The notes below the pieces were generated by a model. It worked only from the letters and a program-made list of their open reading frames with translations. It was not told the DNA's origin and did not search any database. Below are positions 46,603 through 55,861 of a stretch of DNA of 64,000 nt, piece after piece; position 1 is the first letter of the stretch; each line of letters starts with the position of its first letter. The stretch is from Gimesia alba. Its GTDB lineage: Bacteria; Planctomycetota; Planctomycetia; Planctomycetales; Planctomycetaceae. The position numbers and the translations under genes were made by a program. The stretch is from the NCBI RefSeq assembly GCF_007744675.1, contig NZ_CP036269.1, positions 7,571,917-7,635,916 of the forward strand. Reading direction: 5' to 3'.

Positions 46603-47388
46603 TCAGGCAGCTTTCCTGAAAGGAACGGTTTCCGGATCTGGCTCACTGCAAACAATTTGCTTTAATTCCTGTTCCAGTTCTTCCATTTTTTCCTGGACTA
46701 AATCGGTGTAGGAATTCATCTCTTCACGAGAGATGTCTTTCGGAATGTAGATCGGTTCACCCACCAGATAATAGACTTTCGAAAATGGTTTGGGGATCCA
46801 GATACTCGTCCAACTCCCTTGAAATTTCCAGTAGCTTGAAGCTGAAAAAGCGTTAGGAATGACTGCTCTTCCTGAATGTGATGCCAGGAATACAATGCCT
46901 GATTTCATTTTATGATGGGGTCCCCGTGGTCCGTCTGGAGTAATGACAATATGCTTGCCTTCTGCCAATGTGATCAATTTTTTGATCGCACTAGCCCCTC
47001 CTCGAGTCGTAGAACCACGAATGGCGCCCATTCCAGCTGCCTTCAACATCGCTTCAATTGTATCAGCATCTCGATGCTGGCTGATCAGTGCCACACTATT
47101 GTGTTTGACAGCACAAAAAAGTGGAGGGATCACTGAATCATGCCAGACACTATATAAAAATCGTTCATCACCCGTATCAGCGAATGGACAACGTTCGATA
47201 CTATCTCCGACAAATTCAAGACGGGTTGTCTTAAAGATCATCCGGATGATAAATACGACCAAATAATTGATAACACCCAAAACAGTGCGACTCTGAATTT
47301 TCAACCGATTACTCCTGTACGGCGGATTCCAAAAGAAACATTGAAGGAGAGCGAATTGTAATGATGTTCGAATCTGCGCAAATCCCAA
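46603..47388 (-). CDS. DUF374-type lysophospholipid acyltransferase
   Basis: A 261-residue protein with an N-terminal hydrophobic segment (VINYLVVFIIRMIFK, about 39-53). YSVWHDSVIPPLF carries the HxxxxD-like acyltransferase motif in the His-Asp form used by this family. ALISQHRDADTIEAML, IRGSTTRGGASAI and VITPDGPRGPHHKM follow, typical of DUF374 acyltransferases that act on lipid A-like or membrane lipids. The family has the same fold as PlsC. Confidence 0.82.
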   Translation of the reverse strand: MGFAQIRTSLQFALLQCFFWNPPYRSNRLKIQSRTVLGVINYLVVFIIRMIFKTTRLEFVGDSIERCPFADTGDERFLYSVWHDSVIPPLFCAVKHNSVALISQHRDADTIEAMLKAAGMGAIRGSTTRGGASAIKKLITLAEGKHIVITPDGPRGPHHKMKSGIVFLASHSGRAVIPNAFSASSYWKFQGSWTSIWIPKPFSKVYYLVGEPIYIPKDISREEMNSYTDLVQEKMEELEQELKQIVCSEPDPETVPFRKAA

Positions 47389-47458
47389 TTCTCAAATTCG
47401 TCTACAGGCCTCTCAAAGCCGCGACAGACTGCCACCAATCCACGTAGAATACCCAGTT

Positions 47459-48880
47459 TCAAACTTTTTTCGATTCGTTTTGCCTTGAGGCAAGCTCGTC
47501 ATCGAAACGAATATTGAGCGCGTCCATTCGTCGATACAATTTTGCCCTGGTCAATCCCAAGAGTCTGGCTGCATCCGTTCGATTGTTTTTTGAAATCTCC
47601 AAGGCGTGCATGATTTGCTCGGCCTCAACCTGACGTAGCGTTTCTTCCAGAGGCTTCACAGTGGGAGACAAGGCCGGTCCTAATGATCGCGCATCGATAC
47701 CTGTCTTCAATCGTAAGGGCAACGACTCCCGAGAAATCAACGGCTCTGATGTTGCCTGGAACGCAGCCTGAATAATCATTGTCAGTTCGTCCAGATTCGC
47801 AGGCCAGAAATAATCCTGAAACAAAGAGAGTACACCCGGTGCGAAACCACTCACCTGTTTCTGCTGATACCGATTTTCATTTTCCAGAAAATGTTGAGCC
47901 AATACTTCCAGATCTTCTCTTCTCTCGCGCAAAGGAGGAATTCTGAGTTCCATTGTCGTGATCAGATAGAAAAAATCAGGCAGAAGCAGTTCTTGATCTA
48001 AAAGATTTGTTAACGAAAAAGAACTGGCCGTCATTAATCGAACGTTGTCTTTGTGAGTCGCCGATTGATAATTTGCTAAAATCAACTCCTGAATATCACG
48101 CGTCAAAGATTCAATCTGCGAAAGAAAAATTACCCCCGGTTCAAGAGGCACCGAATCTTCAAAATCTCTTTCAAAGATTTTTTTCACTGTTTGCTTTAGT
48201 TCCCGAGGTGGCAGATCGGCACAATTCAGAGGAATAAATATTTTTCTTCGTTGCTCACTTTCGAAATGAACCACTCTTGCCAGGTGCTCCTTTCCTGTGC
48301 CTGTCTCACCCCAGAAATGGACCGGTTGTGTCGTCTTGATTGCCAGCTCCAATTGACGCAAGACACGCTGCATCGCATCATTTTTCGCGATAACTGTCGA
48401 AAAACGAAACCGGTTTCTTAAGGACAATCGCAGTGCAGCAAGCTCAGCGTGTAACTGTTGAGAGGGAGAGGCCGTTGGTAAAGTATGAGGCTCTTCAATT
48501 CTGTCAATGATTCCCAGAACCAGCTTTGTCTGCTGTTGCTCATCAAGCAAGGGGCTAAAACGTATCACGCATGGTAATGTTTTTCCGCTATGCGAAAGCA
48601 GATAGCGGGGAACTTCAGTCCTGGTTCCTCTAAACACTTCCGGAGGAGGGCATAATAAATTACAAACGGATTCGCACTCATCGGCGTCTGTGTCGATAGC
48701 ATAATCACACGTCTGGCCCAGAATTTCCTCAGCCGACCACTCTAGAATATTTTCACAACCACGATTAAAAAAAAGAATGGTTCGCGACGCATCAACCAGA
48801 AAGATCGGCGTTTCAAGAGAATTTAAGCGGGTTTCCAGTCGAGTGCGGCGGCCTGTTCCTCGCGTCATCGTTCCCCGCAC
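47459..48880 (-). CDS. degenerate NtrC-family regulator (PAS, AAA+, Fis HTH)
   Basis: A 473-residue protein. A PAS domain is seen at about 20-125 (IFLVDASRTILFFNRGCENI), then a linker, an AAA+ domain and a Fis-type HTH (NRTDAARLLGLTRAKLYRRM) near the C-terminus. Walker A is intact (GETGTGKE, about 191-198), but the GAFTGA loop that contacts sigma-54 is absent and Walker B reads VIFLSQIE instead of LFLDEI, so the acidic pair is lost. R-finger phrase [12 protein letters not shown] is kept. It is likely a DNA-binding regulator that no longer drives sigma-54 or hydrolyses ATP efficiently. Confidence 0.8.
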   Translation of the reverse strand: MRGTMTRGTGRRTRLETRLNSLETPIFLVDASRTILFFNRGCENILEWSAEEILGQTCDYAIDTDADECESVCNLLCPPPEVFRGTRTEVPRYLLSHSGKTLPCVIRFSPLLDEQQQTKLVLGIIDRIEEPHTLPTASPSQQLHAELAALRLSLRNRFRFSTVIAKNDAMQRVLRQLELAIKTTQPVHFWGETGTGKEHLARVVHFESEQRRKIFIPLNCADLPPRELKQTVKKIFERDFEDSVPLEPGVIFLSQIESLTRDIQELILANYQSATHKDNVRLMTASSFSLTNLLDQELLLPDFFYLITTMELRIPPLRERREDLEVLAQHFLENENRYQQKQVSGFAPGVLSLFQDYFWPANLDELTMIIQAAFQATSEPLISRESLPLRLKTGIDARSLGPALSPTVKPLEETLRQVEAEQIMHALEISKNNRTDAARLLGLTRAKLYRRMDALNIRFDDELASRQNESKKV

Positions 48881-48962
48881 CTCCCGTATGATTTCGACCC
48901 GTCAAACAAATTCGGTTTCTTAATCGCGTTGACACTCTTTCAGAATAAGGTGCTTCCAAGAG

Positions 48963-50054
48963 TTATCTTTGCACTCGACCAGATCCACCACCATACATTA
49001 AAGCTTCAATTTCTGAACGGGTTGAATAATTAAAATCTCCCTGAATACTATGCTTTAAGCAACTGGCAGCAACCGCATATCGAATGGCTGTTTCCTGTGC
49101 AGCAAGTTCGGGAGTATTCAATGCATAAATTAAAGCCCCGGCAAAGGAATCACCAGCGCCGACCCGATCTATGATGTTACGAATCTGATAGCTGGCGTAA
49201 TTTCCTGCTGCATCACAGGGTGCAAAGACAGCCTGTTGTTGACTCTGATCATACAACATGGCTCCCCAGTTATTATGACTGGCAGACAGACTCTCACGCA
49301 ATGTAATGGCAACCTGTTTGACATTCGGATATTGCTCTATCATTTGTTTTGCAACGGAACGATATCCCTCGATATTCAACTCGCCTGCTTCGACATCTGA
49401 TTCAGGCGCTCTGATTCCCAGCGATAAATCCGCATCCTCTTCATTTGCAATTACCAAATCGACATAAGGTACGAGAGTCTGCATCGTCTCTCTGGCTAAA
49501 TCTATCGGTTTCGTATTTGCTTTCCAGTTCCAGAGTTTTTTCCGAAAGTTCAAATCACAGGAAACCTTCACATTCCGCTGCTGCGCTTCCTGCAGCGCCT
49601 TTAATGATAACTGTGCTGCCGACTCACTGATGGCAGGTGTAATTCCAGTAATATGAAACCAGGTCGCTCCTTCAAACACCTGATCCCAGTCAAATAAATC
49701 AGGCGTCGCGACAGCAATCGAACTGAATTCCCGATCGTAAGTTACCGTTCCTCCTCGTTGGTTGGCCCCTGTTTCAACAAAATAGATGCCAAATCGGCCC
49801 TCTGAAGTCCGCTGTATCAGACTGGCATCAACACCAGTCTTTCCCATTTCCTGAATGAGACAGTCTGTGATCGAATTATCAGGCGATGCCGTCACGAAAG
49901 CTGAGTCCCCTCCCTGAAGGGCAATTGAAACGGCGACATTTAATTCTCCCCCGCCAAACGTTGATTCCAGACTACCTGGAATTGACTGCCTGATTCTAAG
50001 ATGATTTTGAGGGGCTAGCCTCAACATCACTTCGCCAAAAGTAACAACTCTCAC
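48963..50054 (-). CDS. kdgK: 2-keto-3-deoxygluconate kinase-like PfkB kinase
   Basis: A 363-residue PfkB/ribokinase-family sugar kinase. GEVMLRLAP at the start and FGGGELNVAVSIALQGG (substrate binding) are typical of KDG kinases. The late motif IIDRVGAGDSFAGALIYAL carries the catalytic Asp in GAGDSF. This enzyme phosphorylates KDG in the Entner-Doudoroff or pectin degradation routes. Compared with common family members (about 310) it is somewhat long. KDPG aldolase is not adjacent. Confidence 0.85.
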   Translation of the reverse strand: MRVVTFGEVMLRLAPQNHLRIRQSIPGSLESTFGGGELNVAVSIALQGGDSAFVTASPDNSITDCLIQEMGKTGVDASLIQRTSEGRFGIYFVETGANQRGGTVTYDREFSSIAVATPDLFDWDQVFEGATWFHITGITPAISESAAQLSLKALQEAQQRNVKVSCDLNFRKKLWNWKANTKPIDLARETMQTLVPYVDLVIANEEDADLSLGIRAPESDVEAGELNIEGYRSVAKQMIEQYPNVKQVAITLRESLSASHNNWGAMLYDQSQQQAVFAPCDAAGNYASYQIRNIIDRVGAGDSFAGALIYALNTPELAAQETAIRYAVAASCLKHSIQGDFNYSTRSEIEALMYGGGSGRVQR

Positions 50055-50662
50055 GGTACACCTTTATGATTTTAAATTTTGGGAATATTCATTGTCAAAA
50101 TCAGCATTCAGCTTACCTTGGCTGATAGAATCATTCCAGCATCGCAATAGAAGTAGTTAGTGGAGTTGCACGTTTTGAAACCACAGTGATCAAAGATTAC
50201 GTAGCAGACTTAACCCAAGAAAAGCTAATATTTTTGTAGTTTGGATTCTCGATTTATTTTTTAATAAAATCGGGAGGTGTGCCAAACAGTTGTCATACCC
50301 TTGTTTTAGAATTTGACCTTGGGTTTGAACTTCGGTAATTCGCTATTGAGATTATAGTTACAGGTGGCGGCAGTTTCGTCTAGCCCGTTCAGGGACAGAG
50401 ATGGAGATGGACGGGGTTGCCTGCATGGAACTGCCGCCCCACTGTAATTCTAAGAAATTACTTAATTTTGAATTAGCACTTTAAAATGCAACCCGCTATT
50501 TCCAACGCATAAATACTTACGTATACTAATTGGAGGACTTCGCCTGATAAGGCCCACTTTTTTAAGATAAGGCACTTAATTCATTTTGACTTTATAACCC
50601 AACAAAAATAAATTGCGGGTTGCCTGTACCAGCCACTTACTATGAATTAGGAAAGAACTCAA
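50055..50662. other. intergenic region with a structured element
   Basis: About 600 bases between the leftward kdgK and the rightward zinc-ribbon gene. It is AT-rich except for a GC-rich, strongly paired block at 50359-50446, listed separately. No ORF is convincing here. Confidence 0.5.
50359..50446 (+). ncRNA. candidate structured RNA
   Basis: An outer stem pairs TACAGGTGGCGGCAGTT (50359-50375) with AACTGCCGCCCCACTGTA (50429-50446), with a perfect central GGCGGCAGTT/AACTGCCGCC and small bulges near the base. Inside it a second stem pairs CCCGTTC (50384-50390) with GGACGGG (50409-50415), with one G-U pair. The apical loop is purine-rich (AGGGACAGAGATGGAGAT). It stands alone in AT-rich DNA between divergent genes. 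The strand shown is arbitrary. It could be a small RNA, a leader of the zinc-ribbon gene, or a kdgK leader. It does not match a riboswitch family I can name. Confidence 0.5.
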
Positions 50663-50857
50663 ATGAACCAAAGTGAATCAGAAGTGGTTTGCCCGGCCTG
50701 TGAAAAAAAAATCACACCTCAATACGGGATCAATGAATCCCGCCAGTTAACCTCCCTGGAATTTCAATCCAAGCGTCTCGGCTGCTCAGTTGAATGTCCC
50801 CACTGCGGACATGTTTTTATTTACAAGGTCTACAAGGACGACAACAAAGTTTCATAA
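50663..50857 (+). CDS. small zinc-ribbon protein
   Basis: A 64-residue protein with CPAC near the start and CPHC near residue 47, a two-knuckle zinc ribbon, and a Lys-rich end. GGAAAGAA upstream of the ATG is a usable ribosome binding site. No other domain fits, so the function is open. It is preceded by the structured element at 50359-50446. Confidence 0.72.
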   Translation: MNQSESEVVCPACEKKITPQYGINESRQLTSLEFQSKRLGCSVECPHCGHVFIYKVYKDDNKVS

Positions 50858-50884
50858 ACTTCGCTTCTTTCCCGTTGTTGCATT

Positions 50885-52051
50885 TCACAGACTCACGATT
50901 CGTCCAAGACTGAACATCAACAAGCCAATCACGCAACAGTAGCAAATGAACGCCATGCCTTTATTTGGAATGGCCCGGTATCGAGCTAATGGTTTGGCAC
51001 AGCTAATCTGTATGATCATTTTTCCACAAACGAAAGCGACGATTGCAGACGAAACTGCCAGCAGCACAGATAGTCCCACATATCCTGCATGCACAACCGC
51101 CATCGTTTCTGTTGATGTCCCCTGGTGAATTTCAAACAGCGCCTGCATTGTCTGCCACTTTAATTGAAACGCAGAAAAACCTGGAACGCCCATCAGAACC
51201 AGCAAGAAAAAAATCGCCACGCCCCCTAATATTCGTTGATCAGAGATCAGCCCCTGTAGCTGTTCCGGATATCTGATTTCTGATCGTCGTCCCCCCATGC
51301 TATCCAGCAGACAGGCCAGGCCCAAAATAGATAAATAAGAAAACAGGTATTCCGGCGCGCTCTCTCTCATCACATCTAAAATAGAAATCGAATCTGCCCC
51401 CAAAGACTCATGACGCCATTTCCAACAGACGGCCGAAAGCTGTGCAAAGAACACTCCGGTAATTTGTAATACTAACAGTACCAGAACCATCTTTAATTCT
51501 GTCTCAATCAGCAACAGACCGGCTGTCGCAGAAAGTACAATCACAGCCAGAAAAAACAAAACCTGTTCTGTGTAGGATGAATTGAATACTACTATGGTAT
51601 TGATGAAGAGAATCAAAAAAATTGCTCCGGCGCAAACTGAAATCATTGCCGACAAAGTGCTCAGCCAATACGGCAGTTTTTTCAGAGATTCTCCGAGTCT
51701 GAAATGAAGGGGAATCGCTCCCATTCGAAATACGGCACCAGCCACAATCAGCACAATGCCCAGAGCGGAAATAGACTGCTTCAAGACAAGCCCCGGTTCT
51801 GGCTTATTCCGTTCCAGTATACGATGAATGAATCCCAGGTCACTTGACCCGACAGACGCAGACAAGAGCACAGCACCGGTAAAAAGTATGAGCGTCAGCG
51901 GCAACGACGATTTTAAAAGGAGTAGCGCTTCTGTCTGTTTCTGTTTGACTCGAATACAACAAAGTGCGAACATCGAAATCAAAAAACAAACGAGTTCAAA
52001 GCTGAGAATGAGAGAGTAGAGATCTTTGAACATACGAATTTCGATTGCCAA
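50885..52051 (-). CDS. NuoN-like multi-pass membrane protein
   Basis: A 388-residue protein with about ten hydrophobic helices. The phrases FRMGAIPLHFRLGESL and LMGVPGFSAFQLKW match the order of conserved elements in NADH-quinone oxidoreductase subunit N and related antiporter-like proteins (helix with charged residue, then PGFxxFxxKW-type loop), although overall similarity is low by eye. There is no nuo operon around it, so it may be a stand-alone proton- or ion-handling subunit. Genes on both sides are unrelated. Confidence 0.65.
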   Translation of the reverse strand: MAIEIRMFKDLYSLILSFELVCFLISMFALCCIRVKQKQTEALLLLKSSLPLTLILFTGAVLLSASVGSSDLGFIHRILERNKPEPGLVLKQSISALGIVLIVAGAVFRMGAIPLHFRLGESLKKLPYWLSTLSAMISVCAGAIFLILFINTIVVFNSSYTEQVLFFLAVIVLSATAGLLLIETELKMVLVLLVLQITGVFFAQLSAVCWKWRHESLGADSISILDVMRESAPEYLFSYLSILGLACLLDSMGGRRSEIRYPEQLQGLISDQRILGGVAIFFLLVLMGVPGFSAFQLKWQTMQALFEIHQGTSTETMAVVHAGYVGLSVLLAVSSAIVAFVCGKMIIQISCAKPLARYRAIPNKGMAFICYCCVIGLLMFSLGRIVSL

Positions 52052-52142
52052 TTACGAATTATGGTATTGAGCCAACGGAACGAAAGATCTCAGAAACTTC
52101 TAGTGCTAAACCATACTGCTGCGAATAGGAATCTCTGACTTG

Positions 52143-53156
52143 TTATGCATTCTGCTCCAGAGACAAAAGTACTTTCCCAGATCTTCCTCTCCTCTCAGCC
52201 TCTGTAACGGCCTCTGCAATCTGATCCATTGGAAACATTGCGCTGATTTCGGTTGATAAGACACCGCTTCGAATCAAACGCGTCAAAGTTGAAATCAGTT
52301 TTAATTTTCCCGGCAGCGACATTGCTTCCATCTGTCTTGCCAGCCAAAAGCCTTCTATACTTGCACCACTTCGAATTAGTTCCCGTGATAAAAAATCGAG
52401 TGGTGCATTCTCCAGAGACCCATACAGAATCAACCGTGCCCGTTCGCCCAGTACTTTGATAATGGAAGAGGCTGTCTTGCCTCCGACCGGATCAATGGCA
52501 TACCGAAGTGGGGAACTGCCAATTGTCTTTCGGATCTGGTCAATCAAAATACGCTCATTGTCATGTTCCGCGTTATATACAATCACATGTTTGGCTCCCA
52601 ACTGTTTTAACTGATCCGCCTGCTCATGGCGTCTGACCACATTCAAGGTGGGAAAACCATAATAATTTCCCAGGCGGATGACCATTTTACCAACAGCTGA
52701 AGCTGCTGCTGTCTGTAGCAGCCATTGATTTTTCTGAATTCGTAGGAGTTGCTTCACCAGAATAAAAGCCGTCGCAGGATTGACAAAAAATGTCGCTGCT
52801 TCCTCCAGGGACAGTTTTGGAGAAACTGGAATCACGAACCGGCTGGAAACAGCCACTTTCTCTGCCCAGTTCCCTGTCTGGCGGTTGAGTACGATCACCC
52901 GTTTTCCTTTGAATAATGCACCGCGCAAGCCACCGCCACTGGCCTCAACAATTCCCACTCCTTCAAAGCCGGGCGTCGCAGGAAGAGTAGGCCGCGTTGA
53001 ATAACCTCCACGAATATTCAATAGATCAGAAGGATTCACAGGACTGGCCTGCATGCGAACCAGAACTTCCCCCGCTTTGGCAATGGGTTCTTCTACCTCA
53101 AGAATTTTGAGGACATCAGCCGGCTCTCCAAATTGCTCAAAGCGAATCACGCGCAT
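52143..53156 (-). CDS. MDR quinone/enoyl reductase-like protein
   Basis: From the ATG at 53156 (MRVIRFEQFGEPADV) the protein is 337 residues; an earlier ATG at 53171 is in frame. It belongs to the zinc-free branch of medium-chain reductases (MECR and quinone oxidoreductase type). ASPVNPSDLLNIRGGY and LPATPGFEGVGIVEASG open the fold; LLQTAAASAVGKMVIRLG is the nucleotide-binding helix region, with a less regular Gly motif. AGAAGAG before the second ATG favours it. Likely an NADPH-dependent reductase of enoyl or quinone substrates. Confidence 0.78.
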   Translation of the reverse strand: MRVIRFEQFGEPADVLKILEVEEPIAKAGEVLVRMQASPVNPSDLLNIRGGYSTRPTLPATPGFEGVGIVEASGGGLRGALFKGKRVIVLNRQTGNWAEKVAVSSRFVIPVSPKLSLEEAATFFVNPATAFILVKQLLRIQKNQWLLQTAAASAVGKMVIRLGNYYGFPTLNVVRRHEQADQLKQLGAKHVIVYNAEHDNERILIDQIRKTIGSSPLRYAIDPVGGKTASSIIKVLGERARLILYGSLENAPLDFLSRELIRSGASIEGFWLARQMEAMSLPGKLKLISTLTRLIRSGVLSTEISAMFPMDQIAEAVTEAERRGRSGKVLLSLEQNA

Positions 53157-53274
53157 CAACTCTTCTTTCACTTACATAGGGGATCTCTGAAGTGAGAGTT
53201 TAGCAGGTCAAAGACGATACAATCAAGCAGATGCAGATGAGAATCGGCTGCGGATCAGCAACCACTGAATACGA

Positions 53275-53313
53275 AAACAATCCTTGTTACCTGATTAGCA
53301 ACAAGGATTGTTT
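53275..53313 (-). terminator. strong hairpin terminator
   Basis: AAACAATCCTTGTT (53275-53288) pairs perfectly over 14 bp with AACAAGGATTGTTT (53300-53313), loop 11 bases. It lies about 50 bases after the stop of 53361-54026 on the minus strand, with only a short T-run, so it probably ends that gene. Confidence 0.7.
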
Positions 53314-53360
53314 CTGATCTTCAAAAATGAATCAACTTCGGATTCAAATGCCCGCTAAGA

Positions 53361-54026
53361 CTAATTCTGCTTCTTGGAACTGAAATTGGATACACCCGAG
53401 GCAGTCTGTGTGGCGCGAGCAGGTGCTTTCTGAGCGGTTCCCTGAGGCTGAGGAGCGGTTGATCGCTTCCAGTTATCAGTCGACCAGTGTGGATAATATT
53501 GAACCACACTGCTTCCCAGGTCACTCAGAATACCATGAAATTTTTTCGTTGTAATTCTCTGGTTGGGAATCACACGTTGTAACACAAACCGCCGATTGCT
53601 GGAAATATAGGCAAAAAACTTGCCATTTCCCATGCGGTCGTTATCAGACAACAAACGCAGCATGGCAGTCCGAGGTACATCAGCGGCACTGCGGGGCAGG
53701 GGATCAAGCCAAGCCATTACCCAAACCCATTCGCCGTTCTCACTGAGCACGGCTGACATGGAAAGCTCCCACTCTTCCTTGTTTTGGTTCGCTTTGAATT
53801 GAAAGTCATACCGCTTTTTCGTTTTGGTCGCTGTTAAACCCATTGCTTTTAACAGATTTCCTAACTGCGCCTCAGAAAGTTGACCAGGCAGGTCAGGATT
53901 GGCAGTCACTGTTGTCTTTGTTGCCGTTGGCTGCTGGGCATGAACTCCGGTTCCTAAAATTGCCATCACCGACAACACAGCCAGAAAACAGCCAACAACG
54001 ATCCATCCGCGAAACGTGATTTTCAT
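53361..54026 (-). CDS. exported YbjN/T3SS-chaperone-like protein
   Basis: A 221-residue protein with a signal peptide (WIVVGCFLAVLSVMAIL, residues 8-24, cleavage near VHAQQ). The mature part contains a compact alpha/beta domain (LGNLLKAMGLTATKTKKRYDFQ and VWVMAWLDPLP) with the look of YbjN/CesT-type chaperone folds. The Ser/Thr/Pro tail is low-complexity. Export of this fold is unusual; a small-molecule or protein-binding role is inferred. Confidence 0.65.
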   Translation of the reverse strand: MKITFRGWIVVGCFLAVLSVMAILGTGVHAQQPTATKTTVTANPDLPGQLSEAQLGNLLKAMGLTATKTKKRYDFQFKANQNKEEWELSMSAVLSENGEWVWVMAWLDPLPRSAADVPRTAMLRLLSDNDRMGNGKFFAYISSNRRFVLQRVIPNQRITTKKFHGILSDLGSSVVQYYPHWSTDNWKRSTAPQPQGTAQKAPARATQTASGVSNFSSKKQN

Positions 54027-54207
54027 TTTGAAGACACTCCTTTGTCACTTCAATGCTCTTGTATTAACATTTGTCAATGTGTTCTCTGCTCTCATTCCTT
54101 TTAGAAGCAGATCGGCTGCCCCGAGTTATTTGGGGCTGCCCTGGTGTGAATCATTCCACCTTTGAATCAAATTCACCGTCTCTATCGGCAGATTCTGCCG
54201 AGTTGAG

Positions 54208-54822
54208 TTAAGATAGCTCAAATAATCCCTTCAGACAAATTTGAGACCATGTTTCAAACTGATCTGACTCTTGTAACAGTTTTTCCGGTGAGTCAAACCC
54301 TGTCATTATAATCGACTCTTCACGGGGTAGAACTTTGGGCAACTCCAGGTCAAAAATGTGAACTATTCCTAAGTGGACCTTTCCGACCTCTGTTTCGTCG
54401 TCATTAATCAGCCCGACACACTCTTCTGTATACTTCGTATCCATCGCAACTTCCTCGTCGATCTCGCGCTGCATTCCTTCCCGGTACGTCGAACCGACTT
54501 TCGCATCATCTTCCAGAGAAATATGCCCGCCAATCCCGATCGAACGCTTGCTGTGCAGCCGTTGCTCGCCCCCTTTAGAGCCACGCGTGTAATAAAAGAT
54601 CTTCCCTTCATGCCGAAAAATACAATAGGGAATCAACTGTTTGAAGCTGGGATCTTCTTCTACCGTATCACGAGGTCGAAAACTGATGTAATTCGGATCA
54701 AACAACGTCTTCAGATAGGGTTCTACCTCAGAGTTAAACCCTTGGAAATAACCCACTTCATGAAATAGAAGCGTGGGCACCACCATCACATGTTCCACTT
54801 GTTGTTCCGTATCTGACATCAT
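54208..54822 (-). CDS. Nudix hydrolase-like protein
   Basis: A 204-residue protein with a Nudix-type fold. The Nudix box [23 protein letters not shown] shows the REIDEE core. The flanks read YFQGFNSEV before and [14 protein letters not shown] after, as in predicted phosphoesterases of COG4112 type. Its start is shared with a short Met-Met. It precedes trpC on the same strand in the other order (trpC is upstream in the leftward direction by 54 bases). Substrate is unknown. Confidence 0.75.
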   Translation of the reverse strand: MMSDTEQQVEHVMVVPTLLFHEVGYFQGFNSEVEPYLKTLFDPNYISFRPRDTVEEDPSFKQLIPYCIFRHEGKIFYYTRGSKGGEQRLHSKRSIGIGGHISLEDDAKVGSTYREGMQREIDEEVAMDTKYTEECVGLINDDETEVGKVHLGIVHIFDLELPKVLPREESIIMTGFDSPEKLLQESDQFETWSQICLKGLFELS

Positions 54823-54876
54823 TGATCCTTCTTTGTACTGCTGAATAAATTAGGTTCAGACAAAATTTAAGTTTAT

Positions 54877-55665
54877 TTAGACGTGAGTTCCCAAAATCTC
54901 TTTGACTTCACTCCCAATATCGGGCACACGCATGAGCGTCTCTCCGACAAGGATTCCCCGCACTCCCGCAGCCTGCAGGCGAAGCACATCCTGCCGAGTC
55001 CGGATGCCACTCTCACTAATCAGCAGGCAATCCTCGGGGATTTTCGGACTCAATTGAATCGAGTGATCGAGGGACGTTACAAACGTCTTCAGATTTCGAT
55101 TATTAATTCCCAGCATCGGAGGTGATAACTTCAAGACCCGTTCCAGATTCTCCGGCTCATAAATTTCCACCAGCGCCGACATCCCTAACTCCAAAGCGTA
55201 GCCATATAAGTCTTCGAGCTTACGGTCATCCAGACACTCGGCGATCAGCAACACACAGTCAGCACCAGCGACGCGTGCTTCCAGAATCTGATAGCGATCG
55301 ATGATGAAATCTTTTCTCAAAACCGGAATCGAGACAGCCTGACGAACTGCTTTCAAATAATCCAGATGACCCTGAAAAAAATGTTCGTCTGTCAACACAC
55401 TGAGACAGGCGGCTCCCGATGATTCATAAATCCGGGCAATTTCAACCGGATGAAAGTCTTCACGAATAACACCCGCTGAGGGAGACGCCTTTTTCACTTC
55501 GGCAATCAGTCCCACCGGACCATGAGTTCGCAGAGAACCAACAAAATCACGTACTGATGGGGCAGCCGCCAATTGCTCTCCCAGTTCCTCTATAGACCGC
55601 TTTGCTTTCGCCGCGGCGACTTCCGTCTTTTTATAAGCGATGATTTCTTCGAGAATATTTGCCAC
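54877..55665 (-). CDS. trpC: indole-3-glycerol phosphate synthase
   Basis: A 262-residue TIM-barrel enzyme of tryptophan synthesis. EVKKASPSAGVIREDF carries the phosphate- and substrate-binding lysine. SVLTDEHFFQGHLDYL, PVLRKDFIIDRYQILEA, DCVLLIAECL, GINNRNLKTFVTSLD and ISESGIRTRQDVLRL all follow in the TrpC order. It is a stand-alone TrpC, not fused to TrpF, and no other trp gene is visible. Leftward, ahead of the Nudix gene. Confidence 0.93.
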   Translation of the reverse strand: MANILEEIIAYKKTEVAAAKAKRSIEELGEQLAAAPSVRDFVGSLRTHGPVGLIAEVKKASPSAGVIREDFHPVEIARIYESSGAACLSVLTDEHFFQGHLDYLKAVRQAVSIPVLRKDFIIDRYQILEARVAGADCVLLIAECLDDRKLEDLYGYALELGMSALVEIYEPENLERVLKLSPPMLGINNRNLKTFVTSLDHSIQLSPKIPEDCLLISESGIRTRQDVLRLQAAGVRGILVGETLMRVPDIGSEVKEILGTHV

Positions 55666-55861
55666 GACTGTCTCTACGTACCTTAGTTGAGATTAAAAAT
55701 CGCAAATTCTGAATCCGTAGCATAACTTCCTGAGACGCGAAGTACCACAGAGTCGGCAAATCCAACATGAATTCGGCTTGTAATTCCGGTTTCTGATCAC
55801 GACGATGGTCTGTATTAGTATCTTGCACAGATAAAATCGATCCAGATCGGAGTTTCTCAGG

